DNA from: Prevotellaceae bacterium UBA6974
GTDB lineage: Bacteria; Bacteroidota; Bacteroidia; Bacteroidales; Bacteroidaceae
Assembly (NCBI GenBank): GCA_002450165.1
Contig: DJYQ01000017.1
Span: 1 to 6,720, forward strand
Length of the DNA stretch: 6,720 nucleotides
Direction: 5' to 3'
Of this stretch, positions 1-6,105 are shown one piece after another. Below the pieces are notes generated by a model. The model had not been told where the DNA came from, ran no database searches, and saw only the letters and a program-made list of their open reading frames with translations. The position numbers and the translations under genes were made by a program. Every line of letters begins with the position of its first letter. The stretch's first letter is position 1.

Positions 1-1
1 G

Positions 2-1792
2 CTTTTTGCCCGTCAGATATTGGAACGTAATCAGCATAATGTCAGCATGAATTTCAATCATCCCAGCATTATCATCTGGAGTTTGGGTAATGAGACGGTC
101 GACGGTCCCAATTTTACGGCAGCCTACCAGTGGATTCGTGAGCAAGACAAGAGTCGTCCGATACAGTTCGAACAGGCCCATGGAGGGCAGAATACAGATA
201 TCTTCTGTCCGATGTATATGCGACAAGACCATTGTGAGGATTATGCCAAAGATGCCACTAAGCAGAAACCGCTTATTCAGTGTGAATATAGTCATGCGAT
301 GGGTAACAGCTGTGGAGGGTTCAAAGAGTATTGGGACCTCGTGCGCCGTTATCCGAAGTTCCAGGGCGGGTTCATTTGGGACTTCGTCGACCAGGCGTTG
401 CATGGCAAGGACAAGGAGGGACGTGCCATCTATACCTATGGCGGCGACTATAACAGCTACGACCCGTCGGACAACAATTTCAACTGTAACGGACTCGTCA
501 GCCCTGATCGTGTGCCCAATCCCCATATGTACGAGGTGGGTTATGAGTATCAGAATATCTGGACGGTGCCTGTCGACATCACACAGGGCAGGGTGCGCAT
601 CCGCAACGAGTATTTCTTCCGCGACCTCAGCAACTATCGCATGGAGTGGGCACTGCTGTGCGACGGCATCGCGGTGAGGACAGGACAGGTGGAACAGATC
701 GACTGTGCGCCTCAGACCGTTACGGACGTGACGCTGCCTATAGGCCGTTGCGAAGGGACAGGGGAGTATCTGTTGAATATCGACTATTGCCTCAAGGACG
801 CAGAACCGCTGATGGAGGCAGGCCAGACCGTTGCCTTCCAGCAGTTGACGGTGAAGGCTGGTACGCTTGCACAGGAGGAGCAGACTGGAAAACTCCCTTC
901 GCTCAAGGTGAAGGAGGATCGACCCAATGCCCTGTTGACGATTTCCAATGATGCCGTCCATATCCAGTTCGACAAGCGCACAGGCTTCATGGTGGCATAT
1001 ATGGCAGGCGGCCGTCGGCTCCTCGGCGAGGGTGGTACACTGCGTCCCAACTTCTGGCGCGCCATGACGGATAATGAACTGGGTGGCCAGTTCCAGAAGA
1101 ATCATAAGGTATGGAAGAATCCCGTGCTGAACCTGACGACTTTCCAGGTGGAGAAGGTGAAGAAACCGCAGGTGTGTGTGGAGGTGACTGCCGTCTATGA
1201 CATGCCTGAGGTGAAGGCGCAACTGACACTGACCTACCAAGTCCGTGGCGATGGAAGCGTCAAGGTGGTGGAGCAGATGCGCACGGATGCTGCCTCGGAG
1301 CAGCCTTGGATGCCGCGCTTCGGCATGGTGATGCAACTGCCTTATGACATGGACTGCAGTGCGTACTATGGTCGCGGACCCGTCGAGAACTATCCTGACC
1401 GTAAACTGTCACAGCGTATCGGCATCTATAACCTGACGGCCGACGAGCAGTTCTATCCTTATATTCGTCCACAGGAGACAGGTACGAAGTCTGATGTCCG
1501 TTGGTGGAACCAGACAACGGCAACAGGAAAGGGTATGCATATTGAGGCCGCAGAACCGTTCTATGTTTCCGCCCTGCATTATGCCATCGAGGACCTTGAC
1601 GAGCCTAATGACCAGAAGGCACAGCGTCACTCCTCACAGGTGCCCAAGTCGAAGTACACCAACCTCTGCATCGACGGTGCACATGCCGGCGTAGGCGGTA
1701 TCAACAGTTGGAGCGACTGGGGATTTGCCCTGCCTCGCTATCAGGTGCCGTATCAGGACCGTACCTTCACGTTCCGTATCGTTGCCTATTGA
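2..1792 (+). CDS. lacZ: GH2 beta-galactosidase (LacZ type), C-terminal part, 5' end outside window
   Basis: Glycoside hydrolase family 2 enzyme that removes terminal beta-galactose residues by a retaining mechanism. The reading frame is open from base 2 with no start, so the N-terminal sugar-binding and first Ig-like domains lie upstream. Visible in order: the end of the TIM barrel with HPSIIIWSLGNE, whose final Glu (bases 92-94) matches LacZ acid/base Glu461; CEYSHAMGN, whose Glu (284-286) matches nucleophile Glu537; QGGFIWDFVDQ; and NGLVSPDRVPNP. An Ig-like domain follows (about bases 570-850), then the beta-sandwich small-chain domain with FWRAMTDNE, YGRGPVENYPDR and the terminal SWSDWG. 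By comparison with E. coli LacZ (about 1024 residues), roughly 435 residues are missing, so the full protein would be of normal size. The frame is intact and the catalytic residues are present. GH2 enzymes in gut Bacteroidota are often exported and used on plant or host glycans, but neither signal peptide nor neighbouring polysaccharide genes are visible here. Related GH2 specificities cannot be fully excluded. Confidence 0.95.
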   Translation, partial: LFARQILERNQHNVSMNFNHPSIIIWSLGNETVDGPNFTAAYQWIREQDKSRPIQFEQAHGGQNTDIFCPMYMRQDHCEDYAKDATKQKPLIQCEYSHAMGNSCGGFKEYWDLVRRYPKFQGGFIWDFVDQALHGKDKEGRAIYTYGGDYNSYDPSDNNFNCNGLVSPDRVPNPHMYEVGYEYQNIWTVPVDITQGRVRIRNEYFFRDLSNYRMEWALLCDGIAVRTGQVEQIDCAPQTVTDVTLPIGRCEGTGEYLLNIDYCLKDAEPLMEAGQTVAFQQLTVKAGTLAQEEQTGKLPSLKVKEDRPNALLTISNDAVHIQFDKRTGFMVAYMAGGRRLLGEGGTLRPNFWRAMTDNELGGQFQKNHKVWKNPVLNLTTFQVEKVKKPQVCVEVTAVYDMPEVKAQLTLTYQVRGDGSVKVVEQMRTDAASEQPWMPRFGMVMQLPYDMDCSAYYGRGPVENYPDRKLSQRIGIYNLTADEQFYPYIRPQETGTKSDVRWWNQTTATGKGMHIEAAEPFYVSALHYAIEDLDEPNDQKAQRHSSQVPKSKYTNLCIDGAHAGVGGINSWSDWGFALPRYQVPYQDRTFTFRIVAY

Positions 1793-1881
1793 TGACAGGC
1801 ATCCGTGTGCATATAGAGGCATAAGGGAACGCAAGTTTTTTGATTCTTCCTTTACTAGAAATAGATTTTTTTACTAATTTG

Positions 1882-1913
1882 TTTGTGGTTTTCAGAAATA
1901 ATCATTATCTTTG
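1882..1913 (+). promoter_or_regulatory. Bacteroidota-type promoter for the five-gene operon
   Basis: A -7 box TATCTTTG (1906-1913) matches the Bacteroidota consensus TAnnTTTG exactly. A TTTG at 1882-1885 lies 20 bases upstream, the usual spacing of the -33 element; another TTTG at 1878-1881 is an alternative. Transcription would begin around 1918-1922, giving a leader of roughly 110 bases before the ATG at 2030. This is the only strong promoter between the beta-galactosidase gene and the operon. Confidence 0.7.
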
Positions 1914-2029
1914 CCATTGATTAAGCCAGTCCTAGTGGATTAAATAGACAATTAACGAAGTCCGTGTCTGTGAAAATGGCGCAGCAGCGCTGGACCAAAT
2001 TAACAAGCGCCAACTAAAAACTTAATATT
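1914..2029 (+). promoter_or_regulatory. Structured 5' leader of the five-gene operon
   Basis: AT-rich leader with a GC-rich island at about 1977-2012. GCGC at 1979-1982 can pair with GCGC at 1987-1990 (4-base loop, plus two G-U pairs outside). It can also be part of TGGCGC (1977-1982), which pairs with GCGCCA (2007-2012). The two foldings exclude each other. A 13-codon ORF (1976-2017) spans this island. Just before the ATG, AAAAACTTAATATT is A-rich, as in many Bacteroidota initiation regions; a similar AAAAAACTTAAAAC precedes the SPFH gene. A regulatory role is inference; it matches no riboswitch family I recognise. Confidence 0.3.
1976..2017 (+). CDS. Possible 13-codon leader peptide ORF (tentative)
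   Basis: An ATG-to-TAA micro-ORF encodes MAQQRWTKLTSAN. It sits inside the operon leader, ends 12 bases before the ATG of the first operon gene, and its start codon lies in the left arm of a 6-bp hairpin (1977-1982 with 2007-2012). It is preceded by GTGAAA, and the surroundings are much more AT-rich. It could be a translated leader that controls folding of the region before the next start, or simply chance: 13 codons are too few to judge by coding signal. No run of a single amino acid suggests classical attenuation. Confidence 0.15.
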   Translation: MAQQRWTKLTSAN

Positions 2030-2701
2030 ATGGGTATTATTATTATTTTAATTATCGTTGCACTGGTTGTACTGTGGTTGATGAGAGACCCTGCATGGTT
2101 GCGTGAAATCTACAAGAAAAAGAGTCCCGAGCAGAAAGCCGTCATTCGCTATTTCCTTCGTGAAGGTTGTCTGGCCCGTACGATGAAGGATGAGGAGTAC
2201 GATGCGATTATTGAAAGATTAGCCAACTCACAGGATTTCAAGAAGAATGCCCTGAATAAGTTTGGCCTTGATGAAGACCAGGTGCAGGAAATACCTCCCG
2301 TACATTTCGAGGGCTACGTATTCAACCGTGAGAAAGCCTATGTCAAGAAAGGAAAAGACGATCTGTACCGTAGTTCGCTTTATCAGATTACATGGATTCT
2401 TTTCAGTGACGCACAGGTTTATTTCTACCAGTATACCTTCAATACGGACGAGAATACCAAGAGTGAGACTGCCGACGAATACTTCTACAAAGATATCACC
2501 AACTTCTCTCATGCTACGACTACTGACGAGTATACGTACTATGACAAGAATGGTAAGAAGCAAATTGGTAACGTCGAGAATACGAAGTTCCAGATTACAG
2601 TTCCTGGCGACAAGATGTGGGCAGCCATGAAGCAGTGCGAGGAGAATGAGAACGTGGTGAAGGCCATGAAGAACAAGCTCCGCGAGAAGAAAGGTGTATA
2701 A
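2030..2701 (+). CDS. Membrane-anchored protein of unknown function, possible PH-like domain
   Basis: I do not recognise this 223-residue protein by name. Residues 2-18 form one hydrophobic helix (MGIIIILIIVALVVLWL) followed by a charged stretch, which suggests an N-terminal membrane anchor with the rest in the cytoplasm. Residues 33-80 look helical (SPEQKAVIRYFL, DEEYDAIIERLA). Residues about 90-195 are rich in alternating aromatic and polar residues (ITWILFSDAQVYFYQYTF, EYFYKDITNFS, TKFQITVPGDKMW) and end in a charged helix, the order of elements expected of a bacterial PH-like fold. That reading is inference from pattern, not from a recognised match. There are no cysteine pairs or catalytic motifs; the C-terminus is Lys-rich. 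It opens the operon and ends 6 bases before the YidD-like gene. The start is the first ATG after an A-rich region and begins the hydrophobic helix directly. An alternative reading is a plain coiled-coil or adaptor protein. Confidence 0.85.
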   Translation: MGIIIILIIVALVVLWLMRDPAWLREIYKKKSPEQKAVIRYFLREGCLARTMKDEEYDAIIERLANSQDFKKNALNKFGLDEDQVQEIPPVHFEGYVFNREKAYVKKGKDDLYRSSLYQITWILFSDAQVYFYQYTFNTDENTKSETADEYFYKDITNFSHATTTDEYTYYDKNGKKQIGNVENTKFQITVPGDKMWAAMKQCEENENVVKAMKNKLREKKGV

Positions 2702-2707
2702 TCCTAT

Positions 2708-3133
2708 ATGACGGCAGAAGAAAAGGAGGTAAGGCAGTATTGTTTGCAACGGCCTTTGCAGAGACCGTTAACCAATTGGGGTTCTGCTTTGTGCCAAGTT
2801 GCTGTCTACGTATCAGTATCTGTCATTACATTCCTTTTGCTTCGCTATATTACCAGACTTCTGAAGTGGGACTTGATGGAGAGTCCCACTTCTATAGCCT
2901 GGATTTTCCTGTTGATAGTATTGCTCGACGGCCGTAGGATAGGTGTCCTGTTGGTTCGACTGTATCAGCATTACGCATCAGAATCCATGCGTCGCAGATG
3001 TGTCTGCAAGCCCACGTGTTCGGAGTATGCACTGTTGGCTCTTGACAAATATTGCTGGCCTCGTGCCTTGTACAAAATACTCTACCGGCTGCGCTATGGC
3101 TGTCAGGGACACTATCATATCGATTATCCGTAA
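2708..3133 (+). CDS. YidD-like protein with two added N-terminal membrane helices
   Basis: The C-terminal 45 residues match the YidD family (membrane protein insertion efficiency factor): CKPTCSEYALLALDKY at residues 100-115, then WPRALYKILYRLRYGC. This corresponds to the family pattern of PSCSEYA, a Lys/Gly helix and a second Cys after an Arg-rich helix. Canonical YidD is about 70-85 residues long, works beside the YidC insertase at the inner membrane, and in many bacteria lies beside rnpA. This protein has 141 residues because about 60 extra residues carry two predicted membrane helices (about 27-47 and 62-83). The usual GYDPVP-like ending is replaced by GHYHIDYP. The start is the ATG 6 bases after the previous stop. 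Because of its context and added helices it is more likely a specialised paralogue than the housekeeping copy, so no symbol is given. A role in inserting or folding the operon's other membrane proteins is inference. Confidence 0.8.
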   Translation: MTAEEKEVRQYCLQRPLQRPLTNWGSALCQVAVYVSVSVITFLLLRYITRLLKWDLMESPTSIAWIFLLIVLLDGRRIGVLLVRLYQHYASESMRRRCVCKPTCSEYALLALDKYCWPRALYKILYRLRYGCQGHYHIDYP

Positions 3134-3158
3134 ACGAAAAAACTTAAAACTTCATACT

Positions 3159-4406
3159 ATGGGATGGTTTGGAATTACAACGGACAGAGATCCAAATGAG
3201 GCTGCCTATAATGGTGGACAGAAGCATTTCAGGGACGTCATCCAGAACGAGTCTGGAGAAGACCTGATATACTATATGGACCCTCGTGTTGACTTCAATA
3301 CGAAATCGACACTGATTGTCCATCCAGGTGAGATGGCGATCTTCGAGAATAATGGTCGTATCAGCGATGTGTTTGAGGAGGGACGCTATGTCATGGAGAA
3401 TGACAACCTGCCCATTATAGGTCGTTTGCGTAATATGTTCACAGGTGGGGTCAGTTCGTTCAGTTGTCGTGTACACTATTTCCGCAAGGCTGACTCCGCA
3501 GAGATTAAGTGGGGGACCCGTTCACCCATCGACATTGAGGATAATATCTACAACCAGGAGGCCAAACTTGGTGTCAGAGGGGCCTATAAGGTGTATATTG
3601 ACGACCCTGCCGTACTACTGAAACGCTTGTTGACCAGTAATACAGGTATTACGACACAGGAAGACCTCAACCAATACTGGCGTTCGGAATTCATCTCGAT
3701 TATCACCAGTAAACTGACTCGTGCGTTGAAGAGCTATCAGGGAAGTCTTATCGATGCCAAGAATGATCCCTACGGTATCTCACAGGACATGAAGCCCGCC
3801 ATTGACGATGCTATCAGCGACTACGGTGTCAAGTTGCGTAAGTTCGTGATTGAGGCAATCGACTTCGTGGACGACTTCATCGAGCGTATCCGTGCCAATA
3901 AGGATATCCGTCGTGACAAGCAGTTGAATGCTTTGGGCAACAAGGACGAGGTGAATATCCTTGGTCAGGATTGGGGACGTGTTCAGGCACGTGACATCCT
4001 GAGTGATCTGGCTAATAATCCTGGTTCTGGCGGAGAAATGGCTGCCGCAGGTGCTGGTCTGGGTATGGGACTTGGTGCAGGCAGTGCCTTCGCAGGCATG
4101 GCAGGTCAGATGTTCCAGCCGATGCAGGGACAACAGCAAGGACAACCGGCACAGGGAGTAACGCCGCCGCCCGTTCAGCTGGTCCAGTATTTCATTTATG
4201 TCAATAACCAACAGGTGGGTCCGATAGATATGAATCAACTCCCGCAGTACGTACAGAGCGGACAGTTGACACCGGACACACTGGTATGGAAGCAGGGAAT
4301 GGCCCAATGGGCAGCGGCCAAGACGACGGAACTGGCCCAGTTGTTTGCCCAGGCAACGCCTCCCCCAGTGCCCCCCGTACCTCCTACCGTTCCACCAACA
4401 ACGTAA
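3159..4406 (+). CDS. SPFH-domain protein with C-terminal GYF_2 (DUF4339) domain
   Basis: This 415-residue protein resembles the SPFH group often labelled 'virion core protein-like' (COG4260, which includes B. subtilis YdjI). Residues about 35-250 fit the SPFH/band-7 fold: STLIVHPGEMAIFENNGRI, then FEEGRYVM, YNQEAKLGVRGAYKVYIDDP and the helical YGVKLRKFVIEAIDF. A Gly/Ala/Met-rich low-complexity stretch (about 294-330) and a Gln-rich linker (333-343) follow. Residues 344-397 form a GYF_2 domain (YFIYVNNQQVGPIDMNQL ... TLVWKQGMAQW), a fold linked to binding Pro-rich peptides. The tail 401-415 is almost all Pro, Val and Thr. There is no N-terminal membrane helix, so membrane attachment may depend on the membrane proteins encoded around it. 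The frame stays open upstream to 2943, but that stretch overlaps the YidD-like gene; the ATG at 3159 follows an A-rich region and opens with MGWFG, typical of these proteins. Likely role: oligomeric scaffold at the membrane (inference). Confidence 0.92.
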   Translation: MGWFGITTDRDPNEAAYNGGQKHFRDVIQNESGEDLIYYMDPRVDFNTKSTLIVHPGEMAIFENNGRISDVFEEGRYVMENDNLPIIGRLRNMFTGGVSSFSCRVHYFRKADSAEIKWGTRSPIDIEDNIYNQEAKLGVRGAYKVYIDDPAVLLKRLLTSNTGITTQEDLNQYWRSEFISIITSKLTRALKSYQGSLIDAKNDPYGISQDMKPAIDDAISDYGVKLRKFVIEAIDFVDDFIERIRANKDIRRDKQLNALGNKDEVNILGQDWGRVQARDILSDLANNPGSGGEMAAAGAGLGMGLGAGSAFAGMAGQMFQPMQGQQQGQPAQGVTPPPVQLVQYFIYVNNQQVGPIDMNQLPQYVQSGQLTPDTLVWKQGMAQWAAAKTTELAQLFAQATPPPVPPVPPTVPPTT

Positions 4407-4411
4407 GCATC

Positions 4412-5134
4412 ATGAACAAGAAGACGTTTATACTGATTCTGTTGTTCTCGCTATTCCTGATAGCGTTCAACATCCTGTATTTTATATATATAGATTTCAA
4501 GGGAGCCAATTCGGCCACATGGATTAGCTATGGCTTTATACATCTCTCGTATATCGTGTTCATACTGTCTATCTTTCTGATAAAGAAAAGCAAGGCGGAT
4601 AACTCCTATGATATTGCTACTGCCTTCGTCACGTGGAAGTATTTCTGTACGGCCTATGCCGTTGGTGTGGGCTGTATCTTCAAGACAACATTGGTACCTC
4701 AGGGGCTGTCTTTTGCCATCCGTGACCTGCAGGAACCGTTTTGGCCCCTGCTTACTCAGACGATTATCGCTGTCACGTTCATAGCGTGGTGGTTGGCTTC
4801 GCTATGGGCTAATGAGGTAACGGCTGAATCCATGGCCCGACAAGAGCAGGACCATCAGTTTATAAAGAACGGCTCGTTGATGCTGAATGGTATTGTTCGC
4901 AATACATCTGATGAGAAAATTCGTCGTGTTGTTGAGCGTTGCTATGATGTGATGAGCAGCAGTCCCGAGCGCAGTCATGCCAGCGTACAGCAGTTGGAGC
5001 AAAAGATTTTGGATGCCATTGGTGATATGGAGCGTGCCAGCAGGAATGGCAACACTGAAGGACTGACCCGGTTGGCTGATGATGTGACAGGAATGTTACG
5101 AGACCGTAACCGTATCTTACAAATGAATCATTAA
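4412..5134 (+). CDS. Four-helix membrane protein of unknown function
   Basis: I do not recognise a family for this 240-residue protein. It has four hydrophobic segments, about residues 5-27, 37-57, 72-92 and 112-133. Lys pairs after the second segment (IFLIKKSKAD) suggest that the loop faces the cytoplasm. Residues 134-240 are soluble, helical and charged (DEKIRRVVERCYDVMSSS, ASVQQLEQKILDAIGDMERA, GLTRLADDVTGMLRDRN), probably a cytoplasmic coiled-coil-like tail able to bind a partner. No catalytic motif is visible. The start is the ATG 5 bases after the SPFH stop, and it leads straight into the first membrane helix after MNKK. The frame is open further upstream to 4286, but this would overlap the GYF_2 coding region and put a polar stretch before the helix. 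Its position beside a membrane-helix-free SPFH protein makes it a candidate membrane anchor for that protein (inference). Confidence 0.88.
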   Translation: MNKKTFILILLFSLFLIAFNILYFIYIDFKGANSATWISYGFIHLSYIVFILSIFLIKKSKADNSYDIATAFVTWKYFCTAYAVGVGCIFKTTLVPQGLSFAIRDLQEPFWPLLTQTIIAVTFIAWWLASLWANEVTAESMARQEQDHQFIKNGSLMLNGIVRNTSDEKIRRVVERCYDVMSSSPERSHASVQQLEQKILDAIGDMERASRNGNTEGLTRLADDVTGMLRDRNRILQMNH

Positions 5135-5147
5135 TTATACCAAGATT

Positions 5148-5753
5148 ATGAGTGCAGAAGTAATTAACTTGAAATGTGGCGGATGTGGCAGCCCTGTCAG
5201 TACAGGACAGAAGGTTTGTGAGTATTGTGGGGGACCTATAACGATATCCACGTTCAATAGTGTGTCGTCGATGCCTTTGCCTAAGCTCAACAAGTATGTC
5301 CGCAACTATGAGGAAGTGCTGAGAGAGCATCCAGACAATTCCGATGTCAATCGCTCCATAGCGTTTGTCTACCTAAAGTTGAAGAACTATGAGAAGGCGC
5401 GTGAGTATTTTGAGCGTGCCATGGAGGACGACTTTGACGATGCAGAGAACTACTTCTATGCGGCTGTTACTATACTGAAAGGGAAGAAGGCCTTTATGAC
5501 CTCACGTGATGACATCAACAAGGCGGAGGAGTATATACAGGCAGCCATCAGCATCGAGCCGCGGGGCATCTTCTATTATTTCTGGGCATATATTCGCTAT
5601 GACCATCATGCCCGTAAATTCTATAAGGTCACGCCTTCTTATACAGAGTTGGTAGAAGAGGCATTTAATGAAGGAGTGTCTGACAGTGATATAGAGGAAT
5701 TGTTTGAGATATTGGGGCAGTCACGTCCAGAGCAACTTCCTCTCAACGGATAA
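5148..5753 (+). CDS. Zinc-ribbon and TPR-repeat protein
   Basis: This 201-residue protein starts with a short zinc ribbon: C10-GG-C13 and C24-EY-C27, each CxxC followed by Gly and Pro, the usual four-Cys zinc site. Helical repeats follow. Residues about 62-95 fit a TPR (NRSIAFVYLKLKNYEKAREYFERAM), and residues 96-150 hold at least one more repeat-like pair (AENYFYAAV, INKAEEYIQAAISIEPRG). The C-terminal third is acidic (EEAFNEGVSDSDIEELFEIL). There is no membrane helix or signal peptide, so it should be cytoplasmic. TPRs bind other proteins, and such zinc ribbons are common at the ends of regulatory or membrane-associated scaffold proteins; here the likely partners are the products of the preceding genes, whose last member ends 13 bases upstream. 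The ATG at 5148 is the only start that includes the whole zinc site. No enzymatic residues are seen. It is the last gene before a terminator. Confidence 0.88.
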   Translation: MSAEVINLKCGGCGSPVSTGQKVCEYCGGPITISTFNSVSSMPLPKLNKYVRNYEEVLREHPDNSDVNRSIAFVYLKLKNYEKAREYFERAMEDDFDDAENYFYAAVTILKGKKAFMTSRDDINKAEEYIQAAISIEPRGIFYYFWAYIRYDHHARKFYKVTPSYTELVEEAFNEGVSDSDIEELFEILGQSRPEQLPLNG

Positions 5754-5811
5754 TGTCCAAATAGTCACACCTTATCCAGCCTGCTATATCTTTCGTTTTC
5801 TATACTATAAG

Positions 5812-5840
5812 GTTCGTACTTTCATGAGTGCGAACTTTTT
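5812..5840 (+). terminator. Rho-independent terminator of the five-gene operon
   Basis: GTTCGTACT (5812-5820) pairs with AGTGCGAAC (5827-5835) over 9 positions, one of them a T-G wobble, around a 6-base loop. Five T's follow at once (5836-5840). It lies 58 bases after the stop of the zinc-ribbon gene, and no other terminator is seen inside the operon. Confidence 0.65.
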
Positions 5841-5846
5841 GTATGG

Positions 5847-5854
5847 TATCTTTG
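5847..5854 (+). promoter_or_regulatory. Possible -7 box just after the terminator, weak
   Basis: TATCTTTG matches the Bacteroidota -7 consensus exactly, but no TTTG-like element is found 19 to 21 bases upstream, where the terminator stem lies. If active, it would transcribe the gene-free stretch with the two inverted repeats and perhaps read on into the DUF3467 gene. It may be a chance match. Confidence 0.25.
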
Positions 5855-5917
5855 CCAGTTGTGTCCGTCATAAGCAGGTCACCAGATCCGTTCCGACCAT
5901 CCGTTAATCCCTTAACA

Positions 5918-5936
5918 ACAAAACAAGTTGTTTTGT
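5918..5936. repeat. 19-base palindrome (9-bp arms, 1-base centre)
   Basis: ACAAAACAA, a central G, then TTGTTTTGT: the arms are perfect reverse complements. With a single-base centre it cannot form an RNA hairpin without opening the inner pairs, so it looks more like a binding site for a dimeric DNA-binding protein. It shares TGTTTTGT with the right arm of the inverted repeat at 5975-6009. Confidence 0.6.
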
Positions 5937-5974
5937 GCTCATAGAGATAGGAGTTTTACTGCAAAAGTGCCATT

Positions 5975-6009
5975 CCTTTCTGAACAAAAAAATGTTTTGT
6001 TCAGAAAGG
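5975..6009. repeat. 15-bp perfect inverted repeat with 5-base loop
   Basis: Left arm CCTTTCTGAACAAAA (5975-5989) is the exact reverse complement of right arm TTTTGTTCAGAAAGG (5995-6009); the loop is AAATG. Transcribed from either strand it would fold into a stable hairpin. Neither flank carries a T-run, so it is not a standard terminator. The right arm can also pair in part with TTCTG at 6017-6021 (CAGAA at 6003-6007), an alternative folding. Candidates are an operator, an mRNA stability or processing element, or a dispersed repeat unit. Confidence 0.75.
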
Positions 6010-6105
6010 CGGAACATTCTGTAACAAAAGCAGAAGGATGTAAAAAAGATTAGTTGCATTGAAAGAACTTTCTGAGCGTAGTAGTGAACTTTTGTCGTTC
6101 CATCA

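Noticed and set aside
1793..1860. Terminator after the beta-galactosidase gene
   Set aside because: There is a run of six T's at about 1836-1841, but I could find no convincing stem directly before it.
2228..2749. Antisense ORF of 173 codons opposite the first operon gene
   Set aside because: Its long Leu/Ile/Val runs are the expected reverse-strand shadow of a Lys/Glu/Asn-rich gene; no start region or family match.
2943..3158. In-frame upstream extension of the SPFH gene (72 more residues)
   Set aside because: It overlaps the conserved C-terminal coding part of the YidD-like gene in another frame, its residues look like shadow sequence, and the ATG at 3159 has a good A-rich initiation region.
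4286..4411. In-frame upstream extension of the four-helix membrane protein (42 more residues)
   Set aside because: It overlaps the GYF_2 and Pro-rich tail coding region of the SPFH gene; the ATG at 4412 leads directly into the first membrane helix and has normal operon spacing.
5704..5907. ORF crossing the end of the zinc-ribbon gene and the terminator, including a shorter form from the ATG at 5824
   Set aside because: It starts inside a real gene, the shorter form starts in the terminator loop, and the peptide shows no recognisable pattern.
5955..5970. Reverse-strand promoter around TTTTGCAGT in the gap
   Set aside because: The -7 position reads CACTTTTG in place of TAnnTTTG, the nearest TTTG is at the wrong distance, and there is no gene to transcribe on that strand.
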